Part shown: in pieces, positions 63,153-64,000 of the stretch
How the letters are laid out: each line of letters begins with the position of its first letter
Numbering within the stretch: position 1 is the stretch's first letter
Assembly (NCBI GenBank): GCA_017542145.1
Contig: JAFXXQ010000029.1
Location: 1-64,000 of the forward strand
Length of the DNA stretch: 64,000 nt
Direction: 5' to 3'
Source of the DNA: Bacteroidaceae bacterium
Lineage (GTDB): Bacteria; Bacteroidota; Bacteroidia; Bacteroidales; Bacteroidaceae
Made by a program: the position numbers and the translations under genes
The notes under the pieces: model-generated
Told to the model about the DNA's origin: nothing
Seen by the model: the letters and a program-made list of their open reading frames with translations, nothing else
Database searches by the model: none

Positions 63153-63644
63153 TTACAGAGTTTCCCAATTTTAGACGAGATAGAAGAAGGGACGAGCATA
63201 GTCGGCACAACCAGAAAAGGTGATATAATTCTTATTTTTATTTTGATCATATCTCTTAGGAAGTCTTCGGAAGGCTCTTCGTTAATGACATCTATCTCGT
63301 CTCTAAAGACAGGAAAACATGAAAGAAACCGTCGATGATTAGCTGAAAATAAAATGCCGTATCGGGCACACAAGGCATCGCCCCATTGATAATTTCGCCA
63401 GTATTGAAACAAGAGTGATTTCCATGAAAGGAGCGAAAAAGAGTTTTTATAAAAAGCGAGAAAAGTAAATAGAATTGTTTGAAAAATGACTTACTTTTTA
63501 GAAATAATCTGTGAAAAATATTTCACTCTTAATTAGACGATTAAATATAATCTACAAAGCCATTTTATTTACTTTTTGTTTTACCTTCGAATACAGGGGG
63601 CATAGTAAAATACTATCTTTGCAACGAAAAGTAATATACCATTC
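63153..63644. other. Intergenic region before the sigma factor
   Basis: An 87-codon minus frame (63412-63149) overlaps the CotH stop by 4 bp and has no recognised family. The rest is AT-rich with the -7 box at 63614. Confidence 0.4.
63614..63621 (+). promoter_or_regulatory. -7 box (TATCTTTG) of the sigma factor gene
   Basis: TATCTTTG lies 23 bp before the ATG at 63645. No -33 TTG at the standard distance. Confidence 0.5.
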
Positions 63645-64000
63645 ATGTTAAACGCTCGATTTTCTGAGTTATATCTCAACAACTACTCCCGCTTGCTGCG
63701 AATAGCCAAGGTTTATATTCCAGAGCCAGAAGAAGCAGAAAACATCGTACATGATGTGTTCGTCAACGTTTGGGAACATCGCGACCACGTCTTTAACATG
63801 GACAACGTGGAAGGTTATATAGCTATTTCACTCAAAAACAGATGTCTTGATTACCTCAAACACCTCCTCCACGTTGCTGAATATGCCAACCACGTCACCG
63901 AGAAGTTACGCGAGGACCTGACGATGAAAATCAACAGCCTCAACTGCTACGACGCCGCTTCCTCGTACGATAGCGAGGTTATCACCCAGGCCATACAGAA
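63645..64000 (+). CDS. ECF-type sigma-70 factor, 3' end cut by window edge
   Basis: The visible 118 codons show the region-2 pattern of ECF sigma factors: FSELYLNNYSRLLRIAKVYI, EAENIVHDVFVNVWEH (polymerase-core contact and -10 melting) and GYIAISLKNRCLDYLK. In Bacteroidetes these usually work with a FecR-type anti-sigma factor and TonB-dependent transporters. The start is the first ATG after the -7 box; region 4 lies outside the window. Confidence 0.9.
   Translation, partial: MLNARFSELYLNNYSRLLRIAKVYIPEPEEAENIVHDVFVNVWEHRDHVFNMDNVEGYIAISLKNRCLDYLKHLLHVAEYANHVTEKLREDLTMKINSLNCYDAASSYDSEVITQAIQ

Noticed and set aside
63149..63412. 87-aa minus-strand ORF after the CotH gene
   Set aside because: Composition is plausible but no family, promoter or ribosome site was found; left as part of the intergenic description.

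Overview
The window is chromosomal DNA of a Bacteroidales bacterium, most likely a Prevotella-like member of the Prevotellaceae. The evidence is repeated Bacteroidetes promoters of the form TTG-N19/20-TAnnTTTG, weak or absent Shine-Dalgarno sequences, a complete Bat operon, a type IX secretion (T9SS) plug protein and a T9SS-type sorting domain, DUF4954, DUF4369 and CotH/lamin-tail proteins, and a polysaccharide-degrading tool set. No rRNA, tRNA, transposase or CRISPR array was seen.

Layout. 1-1146 holds nearly all of a tyrosine recombinase, the edge of a mobile element that extends left of the window and abuts the 3' end of mnmE. 1396-5114 (minus) is an operon of a TPR/PD40-type protein, a nucleoside phosphorylase and mnmE. 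5604-7114 has a convergent pair, a DUF486 membrane protein and a CE15 glucuronoyl esterase. 7290-20046 (plus) runs ftsY, rimO, two HU-family proteins (the second fused to a membrane segment and LysM) and the moxR-DUF58-Bat operon. 20085-27625 (plus) has a PAP2 phosphatase, a small HTH-like protein, a T9SS plug protein, clpC, and a tight pfkA / prolyl-tRNA editing / M15 peptidase group. 27665-31166 has a DAACS symporter, an MBL-fold lipoprotein and a TorF-like outer-membrane protein. 31241-37800 (plus) has potABCD, a dolichol-phosphate-mannose-synthase-like glycosyltransferase and dihydroorotase. 38402-39939 has a stand-alone MetH activation domain and plsC. 39964-48311 (minus) has a DUF4369 lipoprotein, the DUF4954/SIS/FtsB-like operon, and a 50-aa membrane protein / ruvX / def / TPR operon. 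49022-54249 (plus) has nrdDG, a GH29 fucosidase and an EEP-family hydrolase. 54385-59048 (minus) is a fucose module (GH29, Zn-dehydrogenase, lactonase-type amidohydrolase, aldo/keto reductase). 59622-63152 is a large CotH protein with a T9SS-type sorting domain, and an ECF sigma factor starts at 63645 and runs off the right edge.

The most unusual signal is not a gene. Five long intergenic regions carry short tandem arrays with an exact 21-bp period. Three of them (5296, 48599, 59169) share one consensus around AGGCAAATAA. Two (38058, 59252) share a second, palindromic unit, GTTTATATAAACAGGGG, and in both of these the palindromic units sit next to AGGCAAATAA-type units in the same relative orientation. 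A fifth array (29843) has a different sequence but the same period. Three promoters in the window also share an almost identical 20-bp spacer between their -33 and -7 boxes, with a fourth decayed copy beside one of them. Both patterns suggest a repeat and regulatory layer that the gene annotation does not capture.
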